NCBI RefSeq assembly: GCF_019578655.1
Contig: NC_063257.1
Location: forward strand, 12,524,001-12,588,000
DNA length: 64,000 nucleotides
Source of the DNA: Ricinus communis
Taxonomy: Eukaryota; Streptophyta; Magnoliopsida; Malpighiales; Euphorbiaceae
Reading direction: 5' to 3'
A program made the translations under genes and the position numbers. Shown here piece after piece: positions 11,518 to 24,310 of the stretch. Under the pieces are notes generated by a model, which was not told the DNA's origin, made no database searches, and worked only from the letters and a program-made list of their open reading frames with translations. The number at the start of each line of letters is the position of its first letter. The stretch's first letter is position 1.

Positions 11518-12391
11518 GGGATAAGGTACAAATTGGACCCTCAACTATAGACTAAGGACTACATACGGACCTCATTGTCTTTTTTGTTCCCATGAGGAAC
11601 TTCTTCTTTTAAAAATGAAACATGCAAGCCCTTATATCTAACACCGTTAGTTTTACCGTCAAGTCAATAGATTGTTAGCATGCGTGGCATGTGGGCTATT
11701 TTTCTTAATAAAATATTTTTATATTATTTAAATAATCAAAATATATAAAAATTATATAAAAAGTAAATCCAGCCTAATTTAATTTGTCTCTCTATTCTCC
11801 CATTCTTTATTTTCTACATATCAATTTTTTCATCAATTTTTATATATTTTTACATATCATAATCACTTATTCTTTTCTCAACAATTCTATAAAAATATCT
11901 TTTTTCTAATTTTTTTTGAAGATTTTGCCATTGTTGTAAAAAATATATAGAAATTTTAAATTTAGATATTTTTATGATTTATATGGGAAAAAGAAGTAAT
12001 TTTTCTTTCACACTTTCACTAAAATATCGATTGAGTAATTTGTCAAACCTAATAAACACTTTAAGTGGTTTTGTAAATGGTAGTTGAAGCTGTAAATATA
12101 ATAGAAATAAGTAAATTTTTATTGGGTAGTATAATTGCTGTCCAATTATTTTTTTTTATAAATAAAAATAAAAGTAGGTCCCACTCGTCCAAATCAATGT
12201 CAATATTAGAAAAGAAAAAGTATTCCTAATCACCCACGTCAGCCAAACTAACATCCGTTTGTGGTGGATGTGATGGAAGGGTTTAAATGTATTGTTCTTG
12301 AAAAATAAAGTTACTATTGGGAACAAAAAGAATATCAAGGGCTCAGTTGGTCCACTAGTTATAGTTCAGGGGTCTGGCTAGGCCTTTTCCC
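11518..12391. mobile_element. Non-autonomous MULE-like element with 9-bp target duplication
   Basis: An 874-bp segment with imperfect terminal inverted repeats. The left end reads GGGATAAGGTACAAATTGGA and continues CCCTCAACTATAG. The complement of the right end reads GGGAAAAGGCCTAGCCAGAC and continues CCCTGAACTATAAC. The flanks TTGAAAATA (11509-11517) and TTGAGAATA (12392-12400) match in 8 of 9 positions, which fits the 9-bp target duplication of Mutator-like elements. There is no transposase frame. A related end occurs near 58,043-58,066. Confidence 0.75.
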
Positions 12392-12400
12392 TTGAGAATA

Positions 12401-13080
12401 TGTCTTGATCATTATAAATAAACTTTCTATGACAATAATATGAAACACAATACAATTACCCTTTTTCTTTTCTACAGAAAAACATTAAATTTGAAAGAAG
12501 ACACCTTCTTCATGGAATCAGATGCTAAAGTATAGGACATATTTTGAAACATTTCTCTCTCTCAAATCAGAAAATAAATGTTCGTTTTTGACCTAAAAAT
12601 ATAAGAAATTATAATAAATTCTTCTTCTTCTTCTTTTTTTTTTTTTTCTTTTCTTTTCTTTTTCTCCTAATGATTTTATAATATGCTGCCATATTTAAGT
12701 CCACAAGAGGGAAAGCTGGTGCCAAAGCATCCAAATCTGTATCAGGTGTCAAATTTAGTATCATTTCCATTTGCGGAAGACTCATAATATCCGATTTGAT
12801 GATCACGACAGGTTGCTTCCTTTTTTTGTTTGTTTTTATATCTCCAGTCTGACGTGTTTTGTGGGGTCGTGGTGAAAGACTGACGAGGTCTCCTTTGTAT
12901 CCTATTTGGATTTGTACCCACATGTTATGGCGTACTTGTATGGGGATTGAATGAAGTAATGAATCCCCAGAGTTGTTGGTCAGGTTGTCACTCTTTCTTC
13001 TTGAATAACAGATACAACTTTTAAAGAAAAGAATACCCATCTACCTATCTTTTCAAATTCATAAATTCTCTAATTAATTC
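12401..13080. other. Upstream region of the TLC gene with a pyrimidine-rich microsatellite
   Basis: Intergenic sequence leading to the 5' UTR of the TLC-domain gene. A CTT/T-rich simple repeat lies at about 12620-12665. A 143-codon frame on the minus strand crosses it but ends in a run of lysines from that repeat and resembles no family I know, so it is not called. Confidence 0.5.
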
Positions 13081-13917
13081 TGTTTTTCAATACCCTTTTA
13101 AAGACTGTAACCTCCAACCCTCTCCTCCTTTAATATTACCCCTCTTTGTTTCTGTTTAGTTTTGGGATTTGGTGTTTTAAGTTTTAACTGTATTTCTCAT
13201 AATATTAAGCTGAGAAGAAAAGGGGTTTAGTTTCTGCTGCTTTCCTAACTGTAAGTATCCTTTTACCTGCTCTATTACTCCTTTGCTTTCTTTCCTTTTC
13301 TGGGTTTTGCATGCTTTGCTTTTGTGTCTACCCATATAGAGGAATTTGCACATTATGATGTTGTTCTTTTGGTAGTTTGTTATTTATCTAGTGCACAAAA
13401 TTAATCTCTTTTTGTAGATATATGGGGGAGAACTACAATATATGTTATTTGTCTGACTGGAGTGCTTGATCAGGAATTTTTATCTATTTAATCATGATCT
13501 TTTATTCAATGGGCAATGAATGTCTCTGCTTAGGCTCTCCAGCTTTTCCTTTTAAATTATTGATGCTCATTTGCTCATTTGCTAATGACCCATCTAATAT
13601 ATCTGATTGAATTAATTTTTACTTTCATTGTTTTTATTCCGCACTTCTTTTTTTCTTGTTTTGCTGTTTCATTTTGCGTGTGGGTCTGACATATATCATA
13701 CTATATATATTTTGCTTGAACATAATGATTCTGCCTTTGGAAATTCAATATGCATTTTGTGGCTATAGCTTTATCATGTGCCAAGAAAATTTCATGGTGG
13801 CTTGTTACTCATTTGATCAATAGTTAGTCATCATTTTGGGGAATCAAGCTCAATGCTTTTAAAATAACATCGACTGAATGGTGTAATTTTATGTAGTTAG
13901 TATACCAGCAAAGCAAT

Positions 13918-16900
13918 ATGGCGGGTTTACCTTTTCCTCCTAGTTTTGTGTCCATCATGGACACTGTCAACCCTATGTGGCTAGCATCTATCTTTTCTGG
14001 TATCATCATGTGCATAATTGTAAGTATATGCCTTTTAACTTCTGTTAGTTCCTGTTTGCAATTGTATATGCTTGGGTATTATTTTTCTTGTATGTCATGG
14101 CCTCATACTTCCAGTATTCTCTCCTAAAACTCTGTTTGACATGATTGGAAGGAATGAGGAACAGTGAGTGCCTTTTAACAACATTAGCATGTTTATCAAG
14201 TATAGCACGTCTAAATTAGCTTCTGATTTAGTTCAGTTTTATACATGAAGGTATACAAATTAACAGGTGTTCTGAGCCTTTTGTGCTTCAATGGATATGG
14301 CAAACTCACCAAAGCACAAAAAATTGAATGGAACAACCGGTAGAAAATTTTTGCTTGCTGGTTCCTTTGTTTACAAAGCTTATGTAAGATTGTGTTCTTG
14401 TACTCTATAAGCATAAAAATTGATTGCTTTAATCATACAGGGGATTCTCCACATTTCATGCAATTGTTGTAGCATCAGCTTCTTTCTACCTCTTGATGTT
14501 ATCAGGCCTTTTTGATGAGGATTCCCATGATGAATTGATCATCAATAGAAGCTCAGACATATCAAACTCTGTATTGGGGGTAAGCTGCTTAGGAAAAAGT
14601 TAATATTGGATTTTATTCTCAATTGCATCTCTTTGGCTAATTCATTTGGCATGTTTTATGTTTTGCCATATTAAATGTAAGGCTTTTCAAGGTCTGCTGT
14701 CATGCCTTATACTTAAAAGTACCAGTATTTTAATGGTATGCGTAAATTTTGGTTTTCCACACAAATTAAGTTGATTAAATACTCTTTTCCATGCGGCATT
14801 TGTGGTTCTGCCTATGCCTATGCATATAAAGGTTAGACATGCACGTCTACATAAATAGACACATGCTATAAGCAAACAAGAATTAACATTGTTACATTAT
14901 TTTAGAAGAAGAAAGTCATTTTTCATGTACTCCTTGATATGGTAGGTTGTTTTTCTCTACATGGTCTCCTTAATTAGAACTTAAGTCAAAGAAAACAGAG
15001 TTACTGACAAGCTAATTTTAATTAGTACAATGCAAGTCTAAATAGATAAATACTTGTTCTTATTAGGACTTCAGAGGGGCAGTGGAGGCATATACCTTGA
15101 TTAAAGCATTGTGCTGCTTCCTTTTTTTTATTCCTCAAACTCAAGTTTTGGTTTTGCCATTTTTCTTCTAGCTGATTCAACTGCTCTACTGTCAGTTAAA
15201 CTTAAAAGTTTGTCATACTGTTTCACTTAGGAACAATTCATAAGTTCCTCCTCATTTTGGTGGTATGTTACATTCCACATAAGTTATTCAGTTATTGAAT
15301 TTTAAGCGAAAGATCTTCTTGCTGGTCCTGCATGGTTACAGGTTAAGAGGAAGATAATTTGGTTTGCAGGACACATGAAAAAACTTCAGTTTCAGCAAGA
15401 ACAGATTTATCAACCTGGATATAATATTATTCCCCTTATTTTTTCTGTTTTTATGTTCTCATCCAACTAACAAGAGTGATTAGCTCATTATGTTTATTGG
15501 GAAATGAGTAGATTTACATATGCTCCAATATTTTTTCTCAGCACCTTACAGGACAGACATCTTTCTAAATTGTTTCATATTCTTTGTTTTGTCCCTTTGT
15601 GCAGGTTTCCATTGGCTATTTTCTGGCTGACCTGGCAATGATTCTTTGGTATTTTCCAGCTTTGGGTGGTTTGGAGTACGTAAGTAAAACATCACATGCT
15701 TGATGTGATATATTTTAATGTTCTGAGACTTCAGACTATCTACTTTTTTCTAATAATTAGAGCTTTTGAAATTTTGCTTTCCTTCAACTGCCATTTGCGA
15801 AATTGTTTTAAGTTTAAGAGCATATATGGAATTAATATTGGTTCTTTGGAAAGGTTTTTGAGAATGCTCATGCCGTGGAGTCGAGTTGACTTCAATGGTT
15901 TTTGTTTTGTGCTTATACAAGCTTTATTTGCACTGTTTAGGTCCTTCATCATGGGCTATCTGTGTACTCGATCATTCTAGCCCTTCTAAGTGGTCAAGCA
16001 CAGATTTATATACTGATGATTCTTTTCTCTGAGAGCACAACTCCTTTCGTCAATTTAAGATGGTAAGGTTACCATTTAAAAGTTTCTCCAGCTCCATCAT
16101 AATTTTTGGCTGTCCAAATTTATCAAGCTATATGCAAATTTAGGTACTTGGATGTTGCTGGTCAGAAGAGCTCGAAATTGTACGTCAGCAATGGAGTCCT
16201 CTTGTTCCTCGGGTGGTTGGTACTGTCTAATATATCCAAATTCTTGTATATTTGAGTTGACTTGTACTATTTACATAAAAATAGGCTTTTATTTGCAGTA
16301 GGCATGTTCTGCTTGATTATACATCCAGGCAGAGTTGCTTAGCTAGCCATTCTAGCTGCAGCATGCTGGAGTGTCAATATTAATGATGACCTTTCATTTA
16401 CATGATGATTTGAGAATTGTAATTTCCAAAGCGCATGCATAAGTGCAAAATGCCTTGAAAAACTCTCCCTTCACAGCCAGATCTTTAATGTCTGAAGAAG
16501 GAAGAACAATGCTGTTATGTGTCAGTGTGTGGTGGGAGATTATGAGGAGACCTTCTGATGATTTAATCCTTAAATAGGCATTTTCAAAAATCTGGTGCTT
16601 TCTGCTGTTGGTGAGAGATGGTTAAACAATCTTGTGACAACTTGGATTTATTTCTGTTAATGCACCTCTGGCTGAGCCAGTGCTATTTCCGTACAATAGC
16701 CAAGCCCTATTATACAAATATTTATTTTCACCGAAAAGGTATTGAATCTGAAAATATAATATATTTAAATAAATGATAACTTCCATATTTTGCTCAACAA
16801 CTTTAGCTATAAATAACTTCTAGGAACTCAATGTTTGTGTTGGCCATGTGATTGGAAGCTAACCAAGAAAACTTCCCAAATTTGGAATGCTTGTTGATCT

Positions 16901-17712
16901 CTGCCCTATTGCTGGAAGCTTGCTATGTAACAATGTCATGCATCATCCTTTGTTTTATCTTTAGTTACAACTTAATAATTGTTTATTATGCTTCTTGCTT
17001 ATGCTATTAAATGTTTTAGGTTGCGAGGATTATTTTGTTCATCTGCTTCTTCACTCACATGTTCATCCACTTTGATCAGGTAAATGGTACATTTATGTTG
17101 ACTCTTTAAAGTTGAGCAGCAGAAATGACGAATGCTTATGTGCTAGTGTTTTTCCCATAAAGGCTTTAACAATGTTTGGGAGTTCCAAACCTTGTTGGTC
17201 TGCTTTCATGTTCAGAACATGAAACATTATTGGCCTGCTTTTCAAACTGTTCATTACTGTATCAGTTGCTTTCAGATGATACTCTGAACAATTCCAATCT
17301 GTATAGGCATGCGGTGCAAAGTGTACAATCATTCTAAAAAACTGCTTATTTAATTTTGGACTCAATTGTAATTTGTTCCATTTCTGTTTCTTTAACACAT
17401 AAAGAAACCATGATAAGACAGACCGCCTTCAGGATATTCAGCAGCATAGTTTCATCATAAAAACACAAATGCCATGAAAGAATTGATTCTATAAACTGAT
17501 GCTCATTTGTCCTAGACATGTACATGCATACACATCTTTTCTTTCACTAATTCTCTCTCTCTTTGTTTTAGGTGAAGAAAGTCTTTCCCTTGGGCTTCTA
17601 CAGCTTGCTTTCGGTGCCACCCGTGTTGGGAGTAATGAATGTGGTTTGGTTTTGGAAGATAGCAAGAGGCCTGATTAAAACTCTTTCTAGAGCTAAAAAC
17701 CACAGTCAGTGA
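13918..17712 (+). CDS. TLC (TRAM/LAG1/CLN8) domain-containing membrane protein, TLCD4-like
   Basis: Predicted 267-residue multi-pass membrane protein. Coding exons: 13918-14019, 14251-14339, 14441-14579, 15605-15679, 15941-16062, 16144-16219, 17020-17079 and 17572-17712. All have GT-AG borders and add up in frame. An upstream 5'-UTR intron probably runs from the donor at 13251 to the acceptor ending at 13908. An early hydrophobic segment (about residues 20-36) is followed by the family block KAQKIEWNNRGFSTFHA (about 54-70), with the conserved histidine of the TLC domain. More hydrophobic helices follow, ending with ICFFTHMFIHFDQ and a basic tail. The closest plant relatives I recall are Arabidopsis TLC lipid-sensing domain proteins of about 270 residues (for example At1g31300). 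TLC proteins are linked to lipid synthesis, transport or sensing in internal membranes; the exact substrate here is unknown. Splice sites were chosen by eye. Confidence 0.85.
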
Positions 17713-17899
17713 TCTCACCATTTTTAGTGGGAAACCAGTTATTAAAATTATTTGTGTGACTTGTTTAGTAGATAATCAGTTATATTAATAAATTATTTAT
17801 TTTAAAGTAATATAGTCAACAACTGTGATTTTATAAGGGTACTATATCTCTAGGGTACATTAGAAGGACTCTTATTAGTATTATTATTGGTAAAAAAGT

Positions 17900-20189
17900 A
17901 TTGAAGGATGTGTAGATTATACCACATCAGGAATATAAGAGAATATAAAAAAGTTTATATTATAAAAGAGACAAACCCATTGATTTAAGTCATGTTAATG
18001 TTTAGGTCCAAATTAAAATTTGATTTATTAATGATCCATTTATATTTTTCTGATTCTTGGACCAATGGATTTCTACATGGTATCAGAGTATAAGAATGGA
18101 CTTATTTCGATATCCGTTTAATTTGTGGATTCTATAGTATTAATAAAAACTATGAATTTATATTGGCCTTTAAGCTAGCCTAGTTCATATAATGTTGTCA
18201 AGTACAAGTTGCAGTCGAAGGATTAATGCTTATATATGTGGCATTATAGACCAATTCATAACATGTGTAATGCTTTTTCATTTTTCATTTAATGAAAAAG
18301 TTGTCTTAATTTTTGTGTTTTTACTAAATGAAAAAGCGTTGTCGTCCTAATTTATATTATTTTAAAATGTCCATTAGTACTGTTTTGCATGCATGTCCAT
18401 TAATATTCTTTTTCATGATCATTAATACTTTATTTAATGTTCATTAGTATTTTATCGACGTTTATCACATCTAATTCTTTATTCTTATAGATTCTAGTAT
18501 AATTAAATCTAGATTTTGCTTGCTAAGATATGTCTTCATTGGGCTTTTTTTTTATATTTTATTATAATCAAAACTCCATATTCATTAATATATGGAACTC
18601 TATGAAAACTTGACAACTAATTTGGATATCAAGTTTTGAATAATATTTATTTTCTTTCAATTGAGTCCTTAAATAACAAAATCTTTTTATTGTCGTGATT
18701 TTTCATCTGTTCTATATATTTTTTTATTCTTTCTTACACCAAAATTCATTCTTAATGCATATTAAATCATAAGTTTTATTAATATATTTCACTTACAATT
18801 ACAATAAATCATTAGCAAAAACACAATTTTAAGAATCAATTGTTAAGAAAAATAAAAGTAATAAACATTATAACTACAAATGACATTTCACGTACACGTA
18901 ATGAACATTAAAAATAAAAGTAATGAATATTATAATGATATTGCATGAATATTAAACATGCATGTAATGGACATTACAACTACAAATGATGAACATTATA
19001 ACGACGTTATATGAACATTAAACGTACATATAACGAATATTATAACTGCATTGTGATGAATATTATAACGACATTATATAAAAATTAAATGTACATGTAA
19101 ATAAACATTACAACTACAAGTGATGAATATAAAATCATAGTGAAATATGCTAACTAATAATGAACAAAATAATATATGTACAAATGAAGAAGATTTGTAA
19201 TTTAGTTTATATAAGTAAAACAAATAAATAATTAAAAATATATAGTTTGTCTACTTTAAATAAATAAAACAAGCATACACCTTAATCTAATTTAAATATA
19301 AATAAAATATAAAAATCAAATATACACCCTTAATTTATCTTATTTTAAGAGAAATCATCTTATATTTATTAGATTTTTTATTTTTTTATATTTACTAACT
19401 TTTTAATTATCTAATAATTTCAAGAAATAAGAGAATTAATTAATTTAGTCTAACCGGGTTAATTTTAAATAATTTAAGCTAATCTAGAAAGTTTTTCAAC
19501 TTATTTTAATAATTGTCCAATTAACTAAATAAAACTACAAATAAGAAAGAAAAGAATTATGAGAATAAAAATAAAATAAAAATTAAAAACAATATATGTA
19601 TAATTTTAAAAATATAATAAAAGATTATTATGGATTCAAAATAAATCATATTGAATTGAATCCGAATGAAGAATTTGAAAAAAATAATCAAAGATATTGA
19701 AAGAATAAAAGTTTAAAAAAATAGAAAGTAAAACGAATTGAAAATTAAAAAGATTTTGAATATGTATTAAAAGCTGAAAATCTCAGCTCCTAATTACTGT
19801 TATGGAGATGCCAAAAACAATAAAGATAGAACATGACATTTAAATTTGTATTAAAAGCTTCGTAAGTGGGAGATGTTAAAATATTCTTTTTTTTAGTTAA
19901 ACAATATTTTTTGGACCTGTGGGACATGTTAAAGTATCTTTTTTCTTAGTTAAACAATACTTTTTTGAATCTGACACTAGTTCGGAGTCCATAATATAAA
20001 TTATTAAAATATATATATAAATTATTCCATATCAGTTATATAAAACAATATAAAAGAATTTATAGTATAATAAAACAAATTCATTAATTTGATTTATATT
20101 ATATCAATTAAGTTTAAATTAAAATTAATTTGTTAATAACTCATTTATCATCTTCTTATTTCTAATTTTTAAGCACATGAATTTCTACA
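17900..20189 (+). mobile_element. Degenerate non-coding LTR retroelement (LARD/TRIM-like)
   Basis: The right LTR (19874-20189, TGTTAAAATA...TTCTACA) is preceded by a purine-rich tract AAGTGGGAGA. The left LTR, alignable from about 17915 to 18077, also ends TTCTACA and is followed immediately by TGGTATCAGAG at 18078, a methionine-tRNA primer-binding site. Both LTRs share a CACATCAG/CATATCAG block and a long AT-rich alignment, but they are strongly diverged and the left end is missing. The right LTR begins with a tandem duplication of its first ~54 bases. The interior has no coding frame; it holds AT-rich palindromic repeats, described separately. This is an old, non-autonomous element; the superfamily cannot be named. 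Confidence 0.55.
18340..19145. repeat. Degenerate palindromic repeat array based on GAACATTATAACGAC / GTCCATTAGT units
   Basis: The right part (18880-19140) repeats units such as AACATTATAACGACGTTATA and GAACATTAAACGTACATATA at irregular spacing of roughly 30-60 bases. The left part (18360-18470) carries reverse complements, for example TGCATGCATGTCCATTAATA against AACATGCATGTAATGGACAT. Together they make a loose large inverted repeat inside the non-coding LTR element. Confidence 0.5.
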
Positions 20190-20395
20190 AAGAGTAGATA
20201 GCGGACATGGGTAGTGTATAATAACCAAAACTAATTTACTAGAGTGCTTGGCCGAATTGGGTTGAAACTTGCACTCTTGAAAATGAAGTTATCTTTGATA
20301 TTTATTGTTATAAATGTTCTAAGAAGGTATTATTTGAAACTTTAAATGTAACAAGTATAAATATGTAAAACATTTTAGTAAAATACATTATGTTA

Positions 20396-20740
20396 TAAGA
20401 GTATTCTAATAATAATCTCAATAAGTCTCTATATTAAATTATAGATAATTAATTCTTTATTTTAACTTATTTTAAAATGTATATGCATTCCGACAATACT
20501 TCATATTATATTCTCTAGTTAATTTTTTATTAATAAATAAAAAGAAAGAGAATGAGTAAGAAAAGAGAATGCGACTCTTAAAGAAAAAAATAAAAACCAA
20601 TAAAATGTTCTTAAAAGTCATTTTTTTCTCTTTAATTTTATTTTTTAAAAAAGAACGTAGCTCTTAAATTATTTCAAAAAGGAGATGAATTAGAAAATTT
20701 CTCAAAAAATTTAATTTTTGATATATTTTCTGTAATAGAA
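20396..20740 (+). repeat. MITE-like dispersed repeat, copy A
   Basis: The block starts TAAGAGTATTCTAATAATAA and includes internal marks such as CTCTAGTTAATTTTTTATTA, AGAATGAGTAAGAAAAGAGA and a GACTCTTAAAG stretch. The reverse complement of 55590-55990 aligns with it over most of its length, in the same order of blocks. TAAGAG...-type ends with AT-rich bodies are common for small hAT-like MITEs of plants, but I could not find a target duplication. No coding capacity. Confidence 0.55.
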
Positions 20741-20879
20741 AATAAGCATGATTTAACCATAAAAGTCGGAAAGCAACTAAATAAATGCTCTACTAGTAAT
20801 AATAACTATATTTAAAAAAAAAAATATTTAATAAAGTATTACACCATAAGTCAGGTTAGTCTATAGTGGCTTCAAAATA

Positions 20880-21660
20880 TTTCCTATGGAAGTCTGTTGA
20901 AAACAACTTCGCTGTGTTCCTGAGGAATGCTTGTTTAACTCCCTTTTAATGGCGACAGTCATGGAATCTAAAGATTTCAAATAAGTTAAAAAAATTTATC
21001 TGGAATATTCTAGCTAATGCACTGCCCGTTGGACGACTCCTCCATAGACGACTCAAAATCTTGAGTCCTTGCATATTCGGTGATCAAATGGAATCTATTG
21101 AGCATCATTTCTTTTTATGTCCATTTTCAAAGAGAGTCTGAGGATTATCTTTGTTCAGGCTTATGTCATCCTCTTTTTTAGGGATGATTTTTTTATCAGA
21201 TTTGAAGTAAAGTAATGTAATCGCCGACCTCCATCCTAATGATCATCGCAATCATTTGATCCTTTCCTTAGTGTTCTTGCTATGGTGTCTTTAGACAGTT
21301 AGGAAAGATAGAATTTTCAACAGTAAATCTCGGACGGAGTCGGAGATTGTAGCACAAGCATCTAGAGGCACTACGGAGTTTGAAAAGGCTATTCCAGAGT
21401 TGCCATTCATTTACGTTCCCCGGACAACGAGAAGACTTGCGGTACCTTCCTTGGTTCTTCATTTTTAAATCAAAATTAATTTTGATGCAGCCATAAACTC
21501 TTCTTCTTCCTCTAGAGGAACTGGTTTCTTAATTAGAGATCATCAAGAATCAAATCTTTCACTCCCATTCGAATATGTACTTTGGTCAGCTTTGCCCTCT
21601 AACCTTGGAAAGCTTGGCTCTTAGAGACGCGATGCATTGGGCAATTCATAATCTTTGGCC
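20880..21660 (+). pseudogene. LINE 3' fragment (zf-RVT and RNase H remnants)
   Basis: The sequence reads with frame shifts as a plant LINE C-terminal region. It has a WSWNLKISNKLKKFIW-like start near 20955, an HRRLKI...C..C..ESIEHHFFLCPF zinc-knuckle block near 21040-21130, and an INFDAA RNase H start near 21475. This matches the zf-RVT and RNase H order of L1-type LINEs. It lacks endonuclease and reverse transcriptase and contains stops, so it is a truncated, dead copy. Confidence 0.75.
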
Positions 21661-21696
21661 CAAAGTTATCTTTGGGCAATTCTTCATTTGACTAAC

Positions 21697-21898
21697 TTAG
21701 TATTTAGTTAAATTAATAAATTATTAAAATTAAAATATAGATTTATATAGTATCTTACACTCATAGTACATTAAAATGATTCAAAAATATCATATGTAAG
21801 AATCAATTTAATATACTATAAGTGTATAGTACCTTATAAACTTATAATAATTGGTATTATTTTAATTCTAATAGTTTATTAATATAATTGGATACTAA
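21697..21898. repeat. Palindromic MITE, about 200 bp
   Basis: The left half starts TTAGTATTTAGTTAAATTAA. The complement of the right end reads TTAGTATCCAATTATATTAA, and similarity continues through the whole element, so it can fold into one hairpin about 100 bp long. Small size, AT-rich body and full palindromy suggest a MITE. No transposase is encoded and the target duplication is unclear. Confidence 0.65.
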
Positions 21899-24310
21899 AT
21901 TAATTAATTATATATAGTACTTAGTTATTTACTAATAAAAGATATCTTTCTCAAGGGGAGCAGATTAAGGATAATGATATTTTACTATTTAGACTTAATT
22001 TGAAAATCGTGTCTATTTTTCAAATAAGCTTGACTAATCATTTTTTAACGTGTGTTCTTAATTTATCCAAAAATGACAAATATTATTGTGAAAATGTGTG
22101 CCAAAGTAAATTTAATAATCAACAAAACAAGCATTAAGATTCTGGGATAATTACATTTTTGTATGTGAACTTGTGAGAAAATAATAATCTATTGTCTTAA
22201 CTCTTATTTCTTACAATTAAAAACATGTTAAATTATAATAAACTAGTGTGTTTAGCATGTCATTAGCAGGTAATTATAAAATGTTTGCATACGTGGATCA
22301 AACAATGAGAGTTGTAAAACATGTCAGAATCTGAGGATTAAGTTAAATTAAAAGTTAAAGTAATCAAATCACTAAAATTTAGGTGTTTAAATATATATTT
22401 CGCTTAAAATAAGTATAAATTTTTTTTTTTTTCTTTCTCATTAATTCACTTACTTTTTCTTTCAATCTCTCTCATCTCTCGTATATGTCCCTTTATCTAT
22501 CTATCTACTTCTATAGAATGGAAAAGACAATAGAGGAAATTGTAGTTGTTATTACATATGGATTAATCTTGAGATATATGAAAGGAAAAGATTAATAATT
22601 TTTAAAAGTTAAAGCATAGATAATCTTTTGAGCAATTTCAACTTTTTTGATCTCAAGTCTCACTTTGTTACTAGTAATATTTTTTTCTTTTAAAAAAATA
22701 CCATTTTCTTATCTTATTACATTTCCTTTTTCATTTGAAAGTTGAATAAATTCGTTTAAATTTTTTGAAATAAATGCACATTGTAGGTTTTGCATTATAT
22801 TTATTAGAAAATAGCGGTCTTAATGAGTTATTTTTTGAGGTTTTATTTTGACTAGACTTTACATAAGTGAATTATGAGAAGAATTAATATTTTTTTCCAA
22901 GAGAATTTTAAAATGATAGATTTTCATACTCAAAATGATTCATGGAGAAAATAGAAATTGGTATCCAAAATATGTTCATAGATGTAGAAAATCAAAAGCA
23001 AAATAGTTTATTTTATATTAATCATTTAAGTGGTTTATATACGAGAGTGATAAGCTAGCTTATTTGAAGGCTCTTTCTTGTACAATTGCGCGAGAGGCAA
23101 ATCCCAAGGACTTGGAATAAGAATTAGATTTTATTTCATTCAAGATATATAGGAGAGTTTCTTTCCTTCTTTCTTTTATTTTTCTTTATGTTGTTTACTT
23201 CTAATAGGAGCTTTCTTTCTCTTCTTTTTGTTGTTTACTTCTAATATGATAATGTTCAAGCTTCCTTTTCGTGTTGTTTACTTCTAATGTGAGTTTTCTT
23301 TCTCTTTTTTTGTGTTATTTATTTCTAGTGTGATAATCATAAGCTTTCTTCAATTCAACATTCATAGTTATTTTGGTATCCGTCAATTATGTTGATCCAT
23401 TATATTTTAGAAATATATGCTACTGTCAACAAATGATGGATAACAAGTTTCGTATTTCTTATTGCTTTAGATTCCTAAGTTTCCTATAGTGACATATTAA
23501 TTTATTTATATCGGTTTCATCGTCAAGTTCTATCGTCACAACTAACGATAAAAAAGTAAAATTATTTCAAAGACGGAAATTCTTAAATTTCAAATGACAA
23601 TTTCAATTTCTGTTTATGTTTTATATATTTTGTCCTAAAAATACTTTAGTATCATACTCCTCAAAATCTTTAGAAACTAATGATTTAGTCTCACATTTGT
23701 GCACATATTATTTAGATAGAGGTGCTAAAGTGTACTGAAAGTAAAAAAAGAATACAGAAATATTTTTCATTCAGATTTCAAAGAAAGAGGGATGAAAATG
23801 TAATTAGGGTCAAATGAGAGGTGAAAAAAAAACACTTTGGCCCAAAGTACATGATAATTGGAGGATGTTAACTTCGTTCGTGTTCTATGGAATGATAAAT
23901 ATGGACCTGCAATTGGTTAAGAACTGAGAAGGTTCCAAGAAATTAGGAAGGGCTAAGACATGAATGCAAACCTTGGAAAACGGGTCCCAAGAGCCGACCA
24001 GCGACAACAGCCTTGGACAGGATAATTTTGAGGAGTCAACAGTTGGGTACACGCATCTGCTTTGTCCTTTGAGGTTATTATTGGGACACCTGTTCTACTG
24101 TTTAAGCGCCATTAACTAACGCTTAACTACCAGCACCGAGTGGGTCTCCGTCGAGTCTCGGCTTCTCTTCCCCCCACTTGTCATTCAACGCGTTCTGAAT
24201 CATTAAAGGAAGCAACACACGGAATGAAAGATCTATTTGTGTTCATGGAGATGGATAAATTTGTGATTTTTTTTATTAATTTGGGTCTTTTTTAAATATA
24301 ATATTTCAAA
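21899..24310. other. Intergenic stretch upstream of the calcium uniporter gene
   Basis: AT-rich, no gene seen. A tandem-like block at about 23180-23300 repeats TTGTTTACTTCTAATANGA-type units four times with CTTTCTTTCT runs. The last 250 bases are less AT-rich and probably include the promoter and 5' UTR of the uniporter gene; no promoter element is clear enough to call. Confidence 0.45.

Noticed and set aside
12609..13040. 143-codon minus-strand frame
   Set aside because: It ends in a lysine run from a CTT microsatellite, overlaps the upstream region of the TLC gene and shows no family motif.
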